Origin: Pagrus major
Lineage: Eukaryota; Chordata; Actinopteri; Spariformes; Sparidae
Assembly: GCF_040436345.1 (NCBI RefSeq)
Contig: NC_133235.1
Location: 21,972,660-22,036,659, forward strand
Reading direction: 5' to 3'
DNA length: 64,000 nucleotides
Part shown: piece after piece, positions 27,744 through 38,311 of the stretch
Layout: each line of letters begins with the position of its first letter
How positions within the stretch are numbered: position 1 is the stretch's first letter
The notes under the pieces: model-generated
Seen by the model: the letters and a program-made list of their open reading frames with translations, nothing else
The model's database searches: none
Told to the model about the DNA's origin: nothing
Translations under genes and position numbers: made by a program

Positions 27744-30700
27744 AAAGCTGTCAAAACAAACCACTAAACACAAAATCTAACAGAAGCATTCATGGCCAGT
27801 CAACGAGCCAGAGGCAGGCATAACATCGATTGTTTACCACTTGACTGATAATGATTTTTTGAGCCTGAAACCGACTGTGGTGGAAGAGGAATTCAGATCA
27901 TTTATTCAAAGTAGCAGTATCACACTGTACAAATACTCCATTACAAATTAAAGTCCTGCACTTTTACTTAAGTTCAGAAGTATTTTCAGCAAAAGCTTGT
28001 CGACATGCAGCAGAATGATCCCTGTTAGTTATATATATTACATTACTGGATCAGGTTTCAGTAGCATTTTAATGTTAACACACTTTGAGGTTGTACTCAT
28101 TGTAACTTCTGTTTTCATAACTAACTGTCACAAAAATGGTCAAGTAGAAATCTAAAGTAGCAAAAAATTAAAATGCTTAAGTACTTAAGTGAAGTACTTT
28201 TGTAAATGTAACTACTCCAACATATTAAAAGCTAAAAGAAGCTATAAAAAATCTGATGACTGCATATTGGCTGAAACGATTTTAAAGGTGTGGTTTTCTT
28301 TATCCCTAAACAAACAAAATAAACAAACTCTTCGTTTTCATGACTGAATAAACTGAATAAACAAACTGACCTTAAAAGGACAACACAGTTTTTTTTTTAC
28401 TGTTTTACTTTGTTTATATTTGGCAGACCCTGCCACCTTTCTAGCTTCAAACAGTGTTCTGGGGACCTTATTTTCCTCTGGGAACAGCTTGTTTATTCAG
28501 TCATGGATATAATAAATATTTCAGAGTTTGTATCATTACCTCATTAATAGTGTAAATATTAAAATTCTTTATTTTAACTACATGGTGACCCTTAAACATA
28601 TCATAACATAACATAAATGCAAAAATCAAGCATTCTTTAAGGCTAAACCCAAAACACACTTTCAAAAGAATCATGACCACGATATGTACTCAGTGGGACA
28701 TTTTTCAGCTGAAAAATAAACTTGCTCTCCCTGGTGGACAAACAAAATTGATTCTTGAGACAGATTTTTCTAAATGGCAACATAAGAATATAAAAAATAT
28801 TATGTACTGTACATTTTGACATTGTTTTGCTATTGTTTTAGTGGGTTTAAAAGTTTTTTGTCCTATTTGTGATGGCAACCAATTTTAACCTTGTTAGACT
28901 TTTTGTGCTGACAGTTATAGAGGGTAATTATTTTCATACAAAAGGATATATTTGTTTTTTGTTAAAAGCATCATATTTACAACACCTAACCCTGCTCTGC
29001 CCTGAAAAAAAGGTTTAAAGTGTTCTGTGAATTGTTAAGTTGCTGTTTCTCAGAGAAAAACGTAAGTCTCTTCATGCTTTCTGCACCTGTGTTTCCTCCT
29101 CAGATACAGCAGCTACGTTAAGACAGATCAAAGGGCTTCATTTGGGGATTCACGACGTTGAGGTCATGATTACGGATCTGCAGGGCAAAGGTGAAAAACA
29201 GATAGTGCCTGTAAGGATCTGCGAGTGCAGGAATGGAGCCTGCTTGTCCCAGGATCGCTCTGTGTCATTAGGGGGACTGGGTATACTGGCTCTACTGTTG
29301 CCTCTGGCCCTCCTCCTACTGCTCGGTGAGTCTCGCACTGCTATACTCTTTGCCTGCAGAGTTGTGTAGGCTACACTCTGTAGATAATAAAACAGGCCTT
29401 TTGTGCTCTAGGACTGATAGAACTATAGAAGTTTAAGCATTGTATGCATTATTTGGCACTTGCTAGTATTATAAAGTGTGTAATGTCATTATGTTCACTC
29501 TCACTCCACACGTGAAGCACTGTTGATTAAGAAATGCACTTCTTGCGCACTCATTTCTTACATACTTGCTTTGTTGTTGCAGGCTTACTGCTCGCCTTTT
29601 TCTGCGTGACAAAGGATAAGCCGAGTACATTTCCTGATGGAGAAGACTGTGGTGGAATCCTGATAAAATCAAACACTGAAGCCCCAGGGGATGAAGTGGT
29701 AAGGACGTAATAATAAAAGCATTGCCTAGTCTCATACCCTCATAAAGAAATTGTATTTTTATCTTTCCCCCCCTCAGTTTGCTTCATTTATTTAATTGTA
29801 GCTCAACTTTTTTTCTTTTTGTTGTCTTGCTCGACAGGATCTCATCACTGTTCCCTCTATTGCGGTTGACCAAGTGACGAAGGGCTCAGTTAAGGGTCTT
29901 GCGGTGAATCCAGGATGGCTCGGGAACAAGAGCTCCAGCACGATTGGAGGCCATAGCGTACATGAGAACGGGATGTATACGTCCGGTGTTGTCACAGGTG
30001 ACGCGCAAGAGTACTACTCAGGCCAATACGACAGTAACCTGTACGGTGCTAACCAGTTGAATGGAGGCCATCTTGTTGGTAGTTGCGTGGACATTGACAG
30101 CAGATACATGCAGGACTCAGCTTTTCTTCAAACCTGGCAAACAAACGGGCGCTACCTACACCAGGTAAGGCTGTTTTATAGTTCAAAGCATGCTAATATT
30201 AATGTACGTAGAGGTAGAAAAAAACATGTCTGTGAGTGTAAGTGGGAGAGTGTGGCAGAATTAAATATGTCCAGAAGTGTACACCTTTTATTCTCTGTGG
30301 TTTAATAACTTCTTTGTTATCTGGAAGAGCTTCGGTAACTCTCATGTGTAATATAATCTTGTTCTCTAAGCCGTGATAGTATCCTCTGTAAACTTTAATA
30401 TTTCTCAGCTTCTTGCAGAGAAATAATAGTTCTTTCTAACTTGTTTGTGTTTGTTCGCCGTGTAATATCTGGCTGCCAGTCATATCCTGAGCAGACTTAC
30501 GTTATCACACAGTGGAGAATCTCGCCTCCTGTAGCTCAGGCTTTAGTCTACAGCAAGTAATAACATGATTTCTCTCCCTTCCTCTTTGTTTCGTAGAAAC
30601 TGTCCTTCATGGGAACAGAGGAGGATGGGCGGTACGCAGACGACATCATCCACGCCTACGGCTTCGAGGGCGCGGGCTCCGCAGCCGGCTCCGTCGGATG

Positions 30701-30794
30701 CTGCAGTGACTACGCCGACAACAACGACCTGGACTTCCTAAACACCCTCGGACCGAAGTTCAAAACTCTAGCAGATGTTTGCACAAAGTCATGA
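22696..30794 (+). CDS. dsc2: desmocollin (desmosomal cadherin), 16 coding exons, 899 aa
   Basis: Type I desmosomal cadherin, adhesive partner of desmoglein. Exons: 22696-22734, 22937-23027, 23114-23322, 23409-23513, 24461-24616, 24750-24894, 24985-25139, 25268-25402, 25824-26009, 26097-26344, 26511-26653, 27234-27458, 29104-29325, 29583-29698, 29838-30164, 30597-30794. All have GT-AG introns; joined length 2700 nt, one frame. Signal peptide about 1-20. A cadherin propeptide of about 100 residues ends RRFKR (121-125); the mature chain begins Arg-Trp (Trp2). Linker motifs DDINDN (225-230), DINDN (333-337) and EDENDN (551-556). EC3 carries [12 protein letters not shown] and GNENGNF, close to human DSC2. 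Transmembrane about 667-693. The cytoplasmic end has AGSVGCCS and [12 protein letters not shown] and stops there, as in desmocollin a-forms. Human DSC2a is 901 aa. ATG context AAAATGG is strong. The exact paralogue is uncertain, since mammalian DSC1-3 are probably later copies. Confidence 0.94.
23813..24202. mobile_element. hAT-like non-autonomous element in desmocollin intron 4
   Basis: Left end CAGAGGTGGGAAGTACA and right end TGTACTTTTGCCACCTCTG are near-perfect inverted termini. They are flanked by 8-bp sequences CCTGTATT (23805-23812) and CCTATATT (24203-24210), matching at 7 of 8. Terminal CAGAGGTGG with 8-bp target duplications is characteristic of hAT-derived miniature elements. It has no coding capacity. 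Confidence 0.75.
25459..25682. mobile_element. miniature inverted-repeat element in desmocollin intron 8
   Basis: Perfect 16-bp terminal inverted repeats AGGCCTGTCACAATAA (25459-25474) and TTATTGTGACAGGCCT (25667-25682) enclose AT-rich non-coding sequence. The same termini are seen in a common teleost repeat. The 10-mer GGTGTCAATT occurs directly to the left (25449-25458) and 12 nt beyond the right end (25695-25704). Confidence 0.75.
27677..27741. repeat. (GT)32 microsatellite in desmocollin intron 12
   Basis: Uninterrupted GT dinucleotides, about 65 bp. Likely polymorphic in length. Confidence 0.95.
27877..28222. mobile_element. degenerate hAT-like repeat in desmocollin intron 12
   Basis: GTGGTGGAAGAGGAATTCAG at the left, AAATACTCCATTACAAATTA and AAAGTCCTGCACTTTTACTT within, and AAGTACTTTTGTAAATGTAA near the right resemble an abundant AAGTA-rich teleost repeat. 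The right terminus (TACTCCAAC) only weakly mirrors the left, so the limits are approximate. Confidence 0.5.
30328..30351 (+). other. candidate alternative b-type exon segment of desmocollin
   Basis: Mammalian desmocollins make a short b form by including a small exon, just before the last one, that adds about 11 residues and a stop. In the corresponding intron here, a pyrimidine-containing stretch ends in AG at 30326-30327 and opens a frame reading Ser-Phe-Gly-Asn-Ser-His-Val then TAA, in phase with exon 15. A GT at 30373-30374 could be the donor, giving 45 nt. Resemblance to the mammalian b tail is slight. Confidence 0.2.
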
Positions 30795-31321
30795 ACAATA
30801 ACGCTCAGGAAGAATGGTGTTTACTTTTAACTGTACAGGATGCGGAATGATTCGGATGCCCCTGAACAAGAATGACAAACAGAACAAGCAGGTGGTGACA
30901 GAGTGTGTGCAGTGCCCTGCTTTGCTTTTTGTTGTTAGATTTTTTTTGTCTTTATTTTTCTTGATGCTTTTTGGTAAAAAGTCTTTTGCACTGAAAACTA
31001 TGTTGATGCAATCCGTTGTACATACTTTGTGTTTTGTATCGAGTGTTTTTTGCCTGTAGATTCTTGTTTTTTCCATCGATCCACCCATCAGCTTCACCCG
31101 CTTTTTGAGGGTGATGGGCTGGTTTTGCAGGTTCATAATGGAAGCTGTATAGATATATGCAGTGAAGGGCTGTGGGGTTTTCTATCAATTAGTAACAAAC
31201 TTTGGGTATTTTGGTTATTATTGATAAACTAGTCACAGTTTTGCATTTGTGTGGCTGATTTTCAAATGTTTGTTGAGTTTTGATATTTTTTTTTAAGAAA
31301 AAGAAAACTAAAATATGAAAC

Positions 31322-31327
31322 AATAAA
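31322..31327 (+). terminator. poly(A) signal, desmocollin
   Basis: AATAAA about 530 nt after the desmocollin stop at 30794, in AT-rich non-coding sequence. It is the first canonical hexamer in the 3' region. Confidence 0.55.
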
Positions 31328-34099
31328 ATAAGTGCCTTTTTAAATATGTCACATGAAAATACCTTCTTGCTCACAATCATTTATCTCTTTTAAACAAAAG
31401 TGTTGACTGTTCACCGGTTTTCCAAAACACACTGTAATTATCTGCGCAAACACATTCCAGTGCGGCTCTTGACCTCCGACTGGGCGTAGCTTCAGCCCTC
31501 GGTGTCATCGAGGTTGTTGCGACATTCTGACAGTAATCCTGTGAAAGTCAGCACAAGGGCGTGAACGGGCGGAGCAGGGTGTCACTGACACCTTATGCAA
31601 CCGTCTGAACACAACAATGATCTGATACAAGAAAAGCCAAAGCAGAGCAGGAAAATATGCTGGAACCTGTAAATGAAAAGGGAATCTGACATTCTCACGT
31701 GTATATATAAATTGTTCAAGTTGTAATTTTGCATGTCATTAAAGAATGTGGTGACCTTAATTTAATGGAAATAAATGCATTATTGAACAGGCTATTTAAG
31801 CTGACTCAACTACATGCACTTTGGCTTTGCTTACAGCTGGGCTCTCATGTTATGGTTTGCTTTCTGATACACATTAACTTGTGAAATTAAAAAAAAGCTT
31901 CCTCTCACTGTTTCGACTTTGTACTTTGGTGGACTGCTAAAACAGAATAATAGAGCAGAGCACAGTCGTTCATTGTGCTCAGTCTCTGAGTGTACTGTGG
32001 TGAATGATTTACTGGGTGTGGCACTTTGAGCCTGCACAAACTGGCTCCTAGCTAATATTTACCCTCGGTAGATCAAGTTGATGCACTTGAACATACAGTA
32101 CTGCTGCGCCTTTCTTGTAATTATCCTCTTTTCTCTGTGCCAGCAGTGCCGTAGGCTACCTGTTGCGTCAACTGAATTGAATTGTAGTCCCTTTTTTTAG
32201 TCTCCAGTAAAATGATCTTTGGAGAACATCTTCCAGCAACAAGAGTTTCATTGCACGGTCCAATCAGCGTCACTTTGAATGAATTATTGATAAAAAAGAT
32301 GAGATTCTGTAGAAAAAAACAAGCTAAGCTGCATAATGCACAGACCTCCATAAATTAATAAAGCAGTATAACAAACGTACTGAAAGACAAATTGAATTCC
32401 CCTATGAGCTGGTGATCCTATTACACAGGCTGATAATGGATTATTAATTCATAGATGATATTAAAAAAGAAATGCTGCTCGTAAACAATTCCCCCAACTT
32501 TTGTTTAGATGACAAAAGAATTACAAATCTGGAAGCTGGAAATATAATTACAGGATCCAGAAAAAGGAACCATCTGTCATGTGATTGCGGTGATGAGTAT
32601 CAAAGATGACAACAGAGAGCAGGGCGGGTTAGGGAGGATTAAATCTTGGAATTAAATCGGTCTCGAGCTACCATCAAACACTGGAATCTCGTTAAAAAAA
32701 ATACAACAACATTATCTGCACAGATTACAATAATACTGTCACAATTATGGGAGGATGTGAACGAGATGTGAACATCAAAGGGCTTTTGCTCAAAATCCCA
32801 CTGGGACCAATTAGGGAGGAATCTTGAAAAGTCACTTAACTCCAAATGATGAAAAATAAGCAGTTAACCCAAATATCTAAAAGAAGGCACTCCAACCACA
32901 GGCAGCAGCTCTATTAGCCCTACTTTACCAATAAGTAGTCTTTTTTTTTCTTTTTAATTAGTATCCTCTGCAGAAATAAGAGCTGCTGTGTTTGACTAGT
33001 ATTCTAGAAATCTGCTACAATGATTTAAATGATGAGGTTTTTCAGAGTTGCATTAAACTACAGGCCCTGATATTTAGCATGGTGTGGAGAGTTCACACTC
33101 TCTGCTGTGCCGTCAGGGAATTTCTGACTCACAAACTGGTCACAGTGATGACACAGCATTGTGACCCAGGAGTTACTTGAGTTGCAAAAAAAAAAAAAAA
33201 TCACTTGACAGACAGTTTATTTATAGACGCTTACAAATCAAACGGGTGTGAAATGTATCAGGGAGGTCCAAACTGAGGAACCAGGGGAGGTAGGGGGAAG
33301 AGTTTGACAGCACTGGAATCTCAAATGATAAGATGCCTCATGTTTTTCCATGCAAAAACATTGTTGCACAGTGCAGAAGAAGCTTGGAAACATGCAAAAC
33401 AATGTCCTCAGCTGTCCCAACATATGGTGTGTGTGTGTGTGTGCACCATGGGAGCTGCATGACAAAAAAAATACCTTAGCAGCAATTAAAACAACAAACA
33501 AATGGGAATTTTTAGATAATTTCTTTACGGATTATCAAGTGCATCCTTATGTAAAGTAATGGCACTGATAAGCCACCTAATTCAATAGACCACTTTGTGT
33601 GTCCAACCCTTATCTGAGCTGCTTGAGCCATCACTTCCACTCACTTCTGTAAAAGATGCAATTAATTCTAAAGCAGTAGCGTGAAATTAATTTATTGCTT
33701 GTAATTAGTTTTCGGCACACTGTGAAAACAATCTCTTCAGATAGGGTGTGTTTTCACCCTCCACCAGAGGAGTCTGAGGACACTTGGCTCCATCTGAGTT
33801 CAATATGGAGTGGTGTCTTTCGGCTGCCAAGAAAATGTGGAGCTGCAGGAACTTCTTAACCCCCTGTTGACTTTGGCTTCAGGATTTATAGTTTTAAACA
33901 GCACGTGTGAGGTATTTTAGTTGCTATCAACGCACATGACAAAGTGATTTTCTTTGTGGCGTGTCTTGGGGAAAGCACAAAACCAGGTCATGTATATATG
34001 GAATCGAGGTTGGGTTTGTGAATAATTTAATCACTGAACGTGCGACAGGCCCCTGTTTCAAATTACTGTGATGCATTCACAAAAAGCGACAGCAATTAC

Positions 34100-34155
34100 C
34101 TATTGTTCAAAACGATCCTCGTGTCACTAATCATGCATGATTCATTTGTGGTTTT
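34100..34155. promoter_or_regulatory. candidate enhancer core with 14-bp palindrome
   Basis: Within about 55 bp lie CTATTGTTC (SOX-like), the perfect palindrome AATCATGCATGATT (34129-34142) and TTTGTGGTTTT (RUNX-like, 34145-34155). They sit in non-repetitive sequence about 3.3 kb beyond the desmocollin stop. There is no direct evidence of function. Confidence 0.25.
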
Positions 34156-36127
34156 CCTCATGAGAAGGAAACACAAATCTTACTGCCTCTGCCACTAGGT
34201 GTCACACTTACCCTCTTATCTGAGTTTAAAGCCACTCCAGGGAGGCGGAATATTAATAGAAGGTGGCTGATTCCAGTCAAGACACTTCCCTGTCTGTCAC
34301 TTGTGTAACCAAACACCTGAAATCACTTCAATTAAGCTGTGAAGTCACGACAGCTCAGTTAAAGTGAAGTGATGGGACAATTTGTGGCAGGAGGCCCTCA
34401 TTGTGCTGTGATGTGGCATACGCAAAGACTGTACAGTTATTATCACATTGCTCTTAAGTCACCTTCACTGATATTTGGTGTCACTTATCCAACACGATCA
34501 GGATTCTCTCTTTGCACCGCGGTGCTCATTGTAACTAAAGTGAGATAGGAGCTGACCGCCAGCTCTTTAGGATGGTGCTCTAATGAATCTGCCAGGAGTA
34601 ATGATAGCTTATTTAAAACTCTCTTTAAATGATTTTTAATATTTAAACGTGTCTCGGGGATCATATTGTTTTTACGCCTTTTCACAGTTCAAAGAAGGAT
34701 TATGTTCTGTTCTTATCAGTGTTTTATTTACAGTAATCCAGCAGGAGGTAACAAAAAGACAAGAAGTTGATCTCAAAGGCTGTTTTCCATGAGCATTAAA
34801 TGGTATCTCCCACATCACTAAAAATATGATTTAATTAAGAGAAGAAAGTTGCAAGATTTGACTAATTCTATACATGTGGGGCTTTACAGTCATCACATAC
34901 CTCCTAGTACCATATGGCAGAATGCATTGCACCTAAATTAAGTATGCAAGAGCTCAGTTGACTCGTTACATTGTTTGTTTGAGGTGTTGCTCTTTCTGTC
35001 CATCTATCTCTTTTTCACACTCAATTGAAACGTGCAGCTCACATATTAATTAGATAAATCTGTTAAGTAGCGGAAAGCCTCAGTGAGACATCTGGGTCCT
35101 AATTAGTCAAAAGGATTTCCAGTGATAAACAGTCTGAAGAATATGAGTGTAAATGCCAAATTAACCCATTCAATTAAATCCATAATTATTAACAGTAGAA
35201 TACCCGCGTACAGTCTCAATAATCGGTCTGACATTTTATTTCTCTGATGTTTATTTTGTGCCACGCAGATAGTTTTTATTTTTTATGATTCCAAATCTGA
35301 TTAACTGCTTTCTAATACGATTTTTTTCACATTGACATTTGATCGTTATCTCATAGATATCACTGCAATCTCCAAAATGCTAGTCTCGCTTAGTAAGACC
35401 TATCTGCGCACATTGTTTTAGCTTGGATTCATTTCCCTGACTTTTCAGCGAAATTTAACTAGTCGACTAGACTGAAAGGGGCAATTTTCATGTGTTAATC
35501 ACTTTTTCATTGGCCATATGTGAGTGCATTGTGACATGAAGTGAAAAATAAGAGGTGATTTGCTTAAGTATGTTTAATGCTGCTGGACTGTGGATTTGTT
35601 TGCGAAGGACTCATGTCGGATTTTCTGCAACAGTCCAAAGGATGTGACGAACAACTGAGGCTAACGTTAGTTCAGAAATGGAGTCCGCTAACATGAACAA
35701 ACAACTGGCTTCAAGCACAACAGAGAAGTTCAACTGAGCCCCTTTACGGTAAGAAAACACTCAGAAAACAGTCAAAAGCAAGCACAGCTTATGCTGTTGT
35801 GAAGACGACTGCAATTATAGCCTTTTGAAACTGCTGGAGTCACACCCTTCGGTAACCAAACTGTGTTCTGAGCGCCGCCAAAATGTGTGGCACTTGGCGC
35901 CTTGCCTTATGAACACTGCACATTACACCACAAAACCTGACAGCAACTCACTAAATATAAAGGTGAAAATAACGTCTGTTGAAAATTGAAAACATCTATC
36001 AGGGGAAACATGCCTGATCACTACGATGGCATTTTCATCGGGGGAGTGCCATCGCATAGCAACAAATGCTTCGATACATCGAAGATGAACCAGCCGACCG
36101 ATGTTGTTCACTTCGCTTGTTTTCTTT

Positions 36128-36330
36128 AAGTCAATTTATTAAAAACATGAGCTGACCAAAGCCCTTCACAAACAAGGACAAAGACAAAGAAGATAAGGTC
36201 AGACAATAAAACAAACTGCATAAACCCCCAGTTCAAGATTAAATCCCTGAGCAATGTAAAAACCAGTAAAACAACCATTACGAGAGGCCACTGAGTGGTC
36301 GCAGATTACAATAAACACACATAAAACAAC
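36128..36330. mobile_element. probable teleost interspersed repeat
   Basis: TCAATTTATTAAAAACATGA, CAAAGCCCTTCACAAACAAG, AAAACAAACTGCATAAACCC and CCCAGTTCAAGATTAAA resemble a short teleost repeat with an AAGCGCTTTACAA core. The limits are uncertain. Confidence 0.4.
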
Positions 36331-38262
36331 ACTTGACCAGGGAGACATGACATTACAGTGCAAATTATGTTAATATGTAATTTGAATGTATACATTAATA
36401 AAATGATTACAAGTAGTACTTCTGGTGCTGACTAGTGATGGTAGCAACCAGGGATGCAAATCTTAAGCTATCGGTTGCCTTGACAATCGATTTTGGGTTA
36501 ATCATTAATAATATATGACATATGTAGGACTTTTTTTCCATTAGAAACCTGTTTTAACCACCGACTTGATCTATGTCGATGCAACATTAGAGAAGGCTAC
36601 ATTAAGAGTTAAAAGAACAGGTCAAGTTACTTGAATAATAAATGAAATAACACAAAATAAAGACAACAGCTGGCCCCACAAAATCCAGCCCATACTGAGG
36701 CGACTTAATGACTAGAATATAATAATAAGTCTTTTTTATTTCTTGAATTACAAATGACTTGTATTTTCATTAAATACACATTCTCATACCAGTATGTTGT
36801 GTTTCATTTTGATAAATTTAATAAACAAGTATTTGCAATTTGAAAACAAGATACTTTACGATGTAATAAATTGAGACGTTATTCTGTTGAAGGGGAGTTT
36901 AAATGCTCTGGCTGGTTTTAGTTTCTTTAATTCGATCGCAGTCGTAGCAGTCGAGGACGCAGCGACAGTCTTGCAAATGGCGGAAGGAGGAGAATTCCTA
37001 CTAGTCAGACTACCAAAAGACTGTCATTGACTGTTTGTTGAACTCAGTCCCTTTACCCTCCCTGTTTTTAATGTGGTTGTTTTATTTTGATTTGTATTAT
37101 CTGATCTGTCTGCTATATGCTTTATCCTAATGTAAAGTGTATTGGGACCATACTGGAAGCCATTAGTCCCCCTGATTTAAGTGGCGAGTCCATGTGATTA
37201 TTACTGAACAGAGGCCCTTTTTCATCAGTCGGTGGACACAAGGACACGAGTGACGCACAAGGTAAAAGCATAGGCGGGGGGAGTTGAGAGGATACTGGTA
37301 AATTTTTTTTTTTTCTTTTTCTTCAAACAATAAATGGTAGACCATATATGAAAGAGAGCCTGACTTTCATCTTATTGGGAATTTAACGAGGAGGACCGAG
37401 CCACTGCATTCATCAAACTTGTGTTTCGCCGCCGAGTGTCCACCGGTTGAAAGAAAAGCCTCAGACTCATTACTGTATCGAATGAATGGCTGAGGTTGAC
37501 CGCGCTGAGGCCATTCATCTCCACCGTCGCACCTCTGAACCACATCACAAGACTGTTTAGGTGTGTGGTGTGAGACATCCGCTTGTGTTTGTCTCTCCTG
37601 GAAAGAACTGCAATAAACTAGCAGAGGTCAGCGGACTTAGCCCGTGCAGAAATCATCAAATATGGCTCCCGTTCATTAGCGCTCATCCAGCCGAGGCTCA
37701 CGCCGCAGATCACACTCTGGCTTAGGTGGTTAGGCTTTGAACAGTGTTCTGAGAGAAATTCACAGCTTGTCTTGGTCTTGCTGGTGTGAGGTTGAAATCA
37801 CTTCTGCAAAAGTAGTGTGTGGGAATGTACAACGCTGCTTAATGAACACACTCATACAATATAAAAAAAGAAAGAAAACAGAATCAAACAAAAAGATTAC
37901 AGAGAATAGCTGCGAACTCAAAGGGGCGTTGTTGCTGCCTGAAAGCCTTCAGAGAATAAAGAGTTTCTGTTACTGCCTGACGCCCGTGACGTCGTAGCTC
38001 GTCAGAGGCGCCGCGTATTAGCACAGTGGCCTCGTTACATTCATCTGACAGAAACAGGAAAAAAGAGGGACCTGACAAAGTGTTTTTCTCTGTAGTTATC
38101 GTAATCAAAGCGAGCCCTCTGCAAAATCTTACTGTCATGTTTCACCGACTGCTGGAATTTAACAGTTGAACTGCCTGGATTTAACAGCTGAACACGCAAG
38201 GATCAACAAAGTGCAAGTTGCCTGAGTAGAAAGAAAAAGAAACAGACGGGGGTTAGACAGGC

Positions 38263-38311
38263 TGAGGAGGAGGAGGAGGAGGAGGATGAGGAGGAGGAGG
38301 AGGAGGAGGGG
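38263..38311. repeat. (GAG)n microsatellite
   Basis: GAG/GGA triplets with one GAT interruption, followed by a G run. Non-coding context. Confidence 0.85.
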
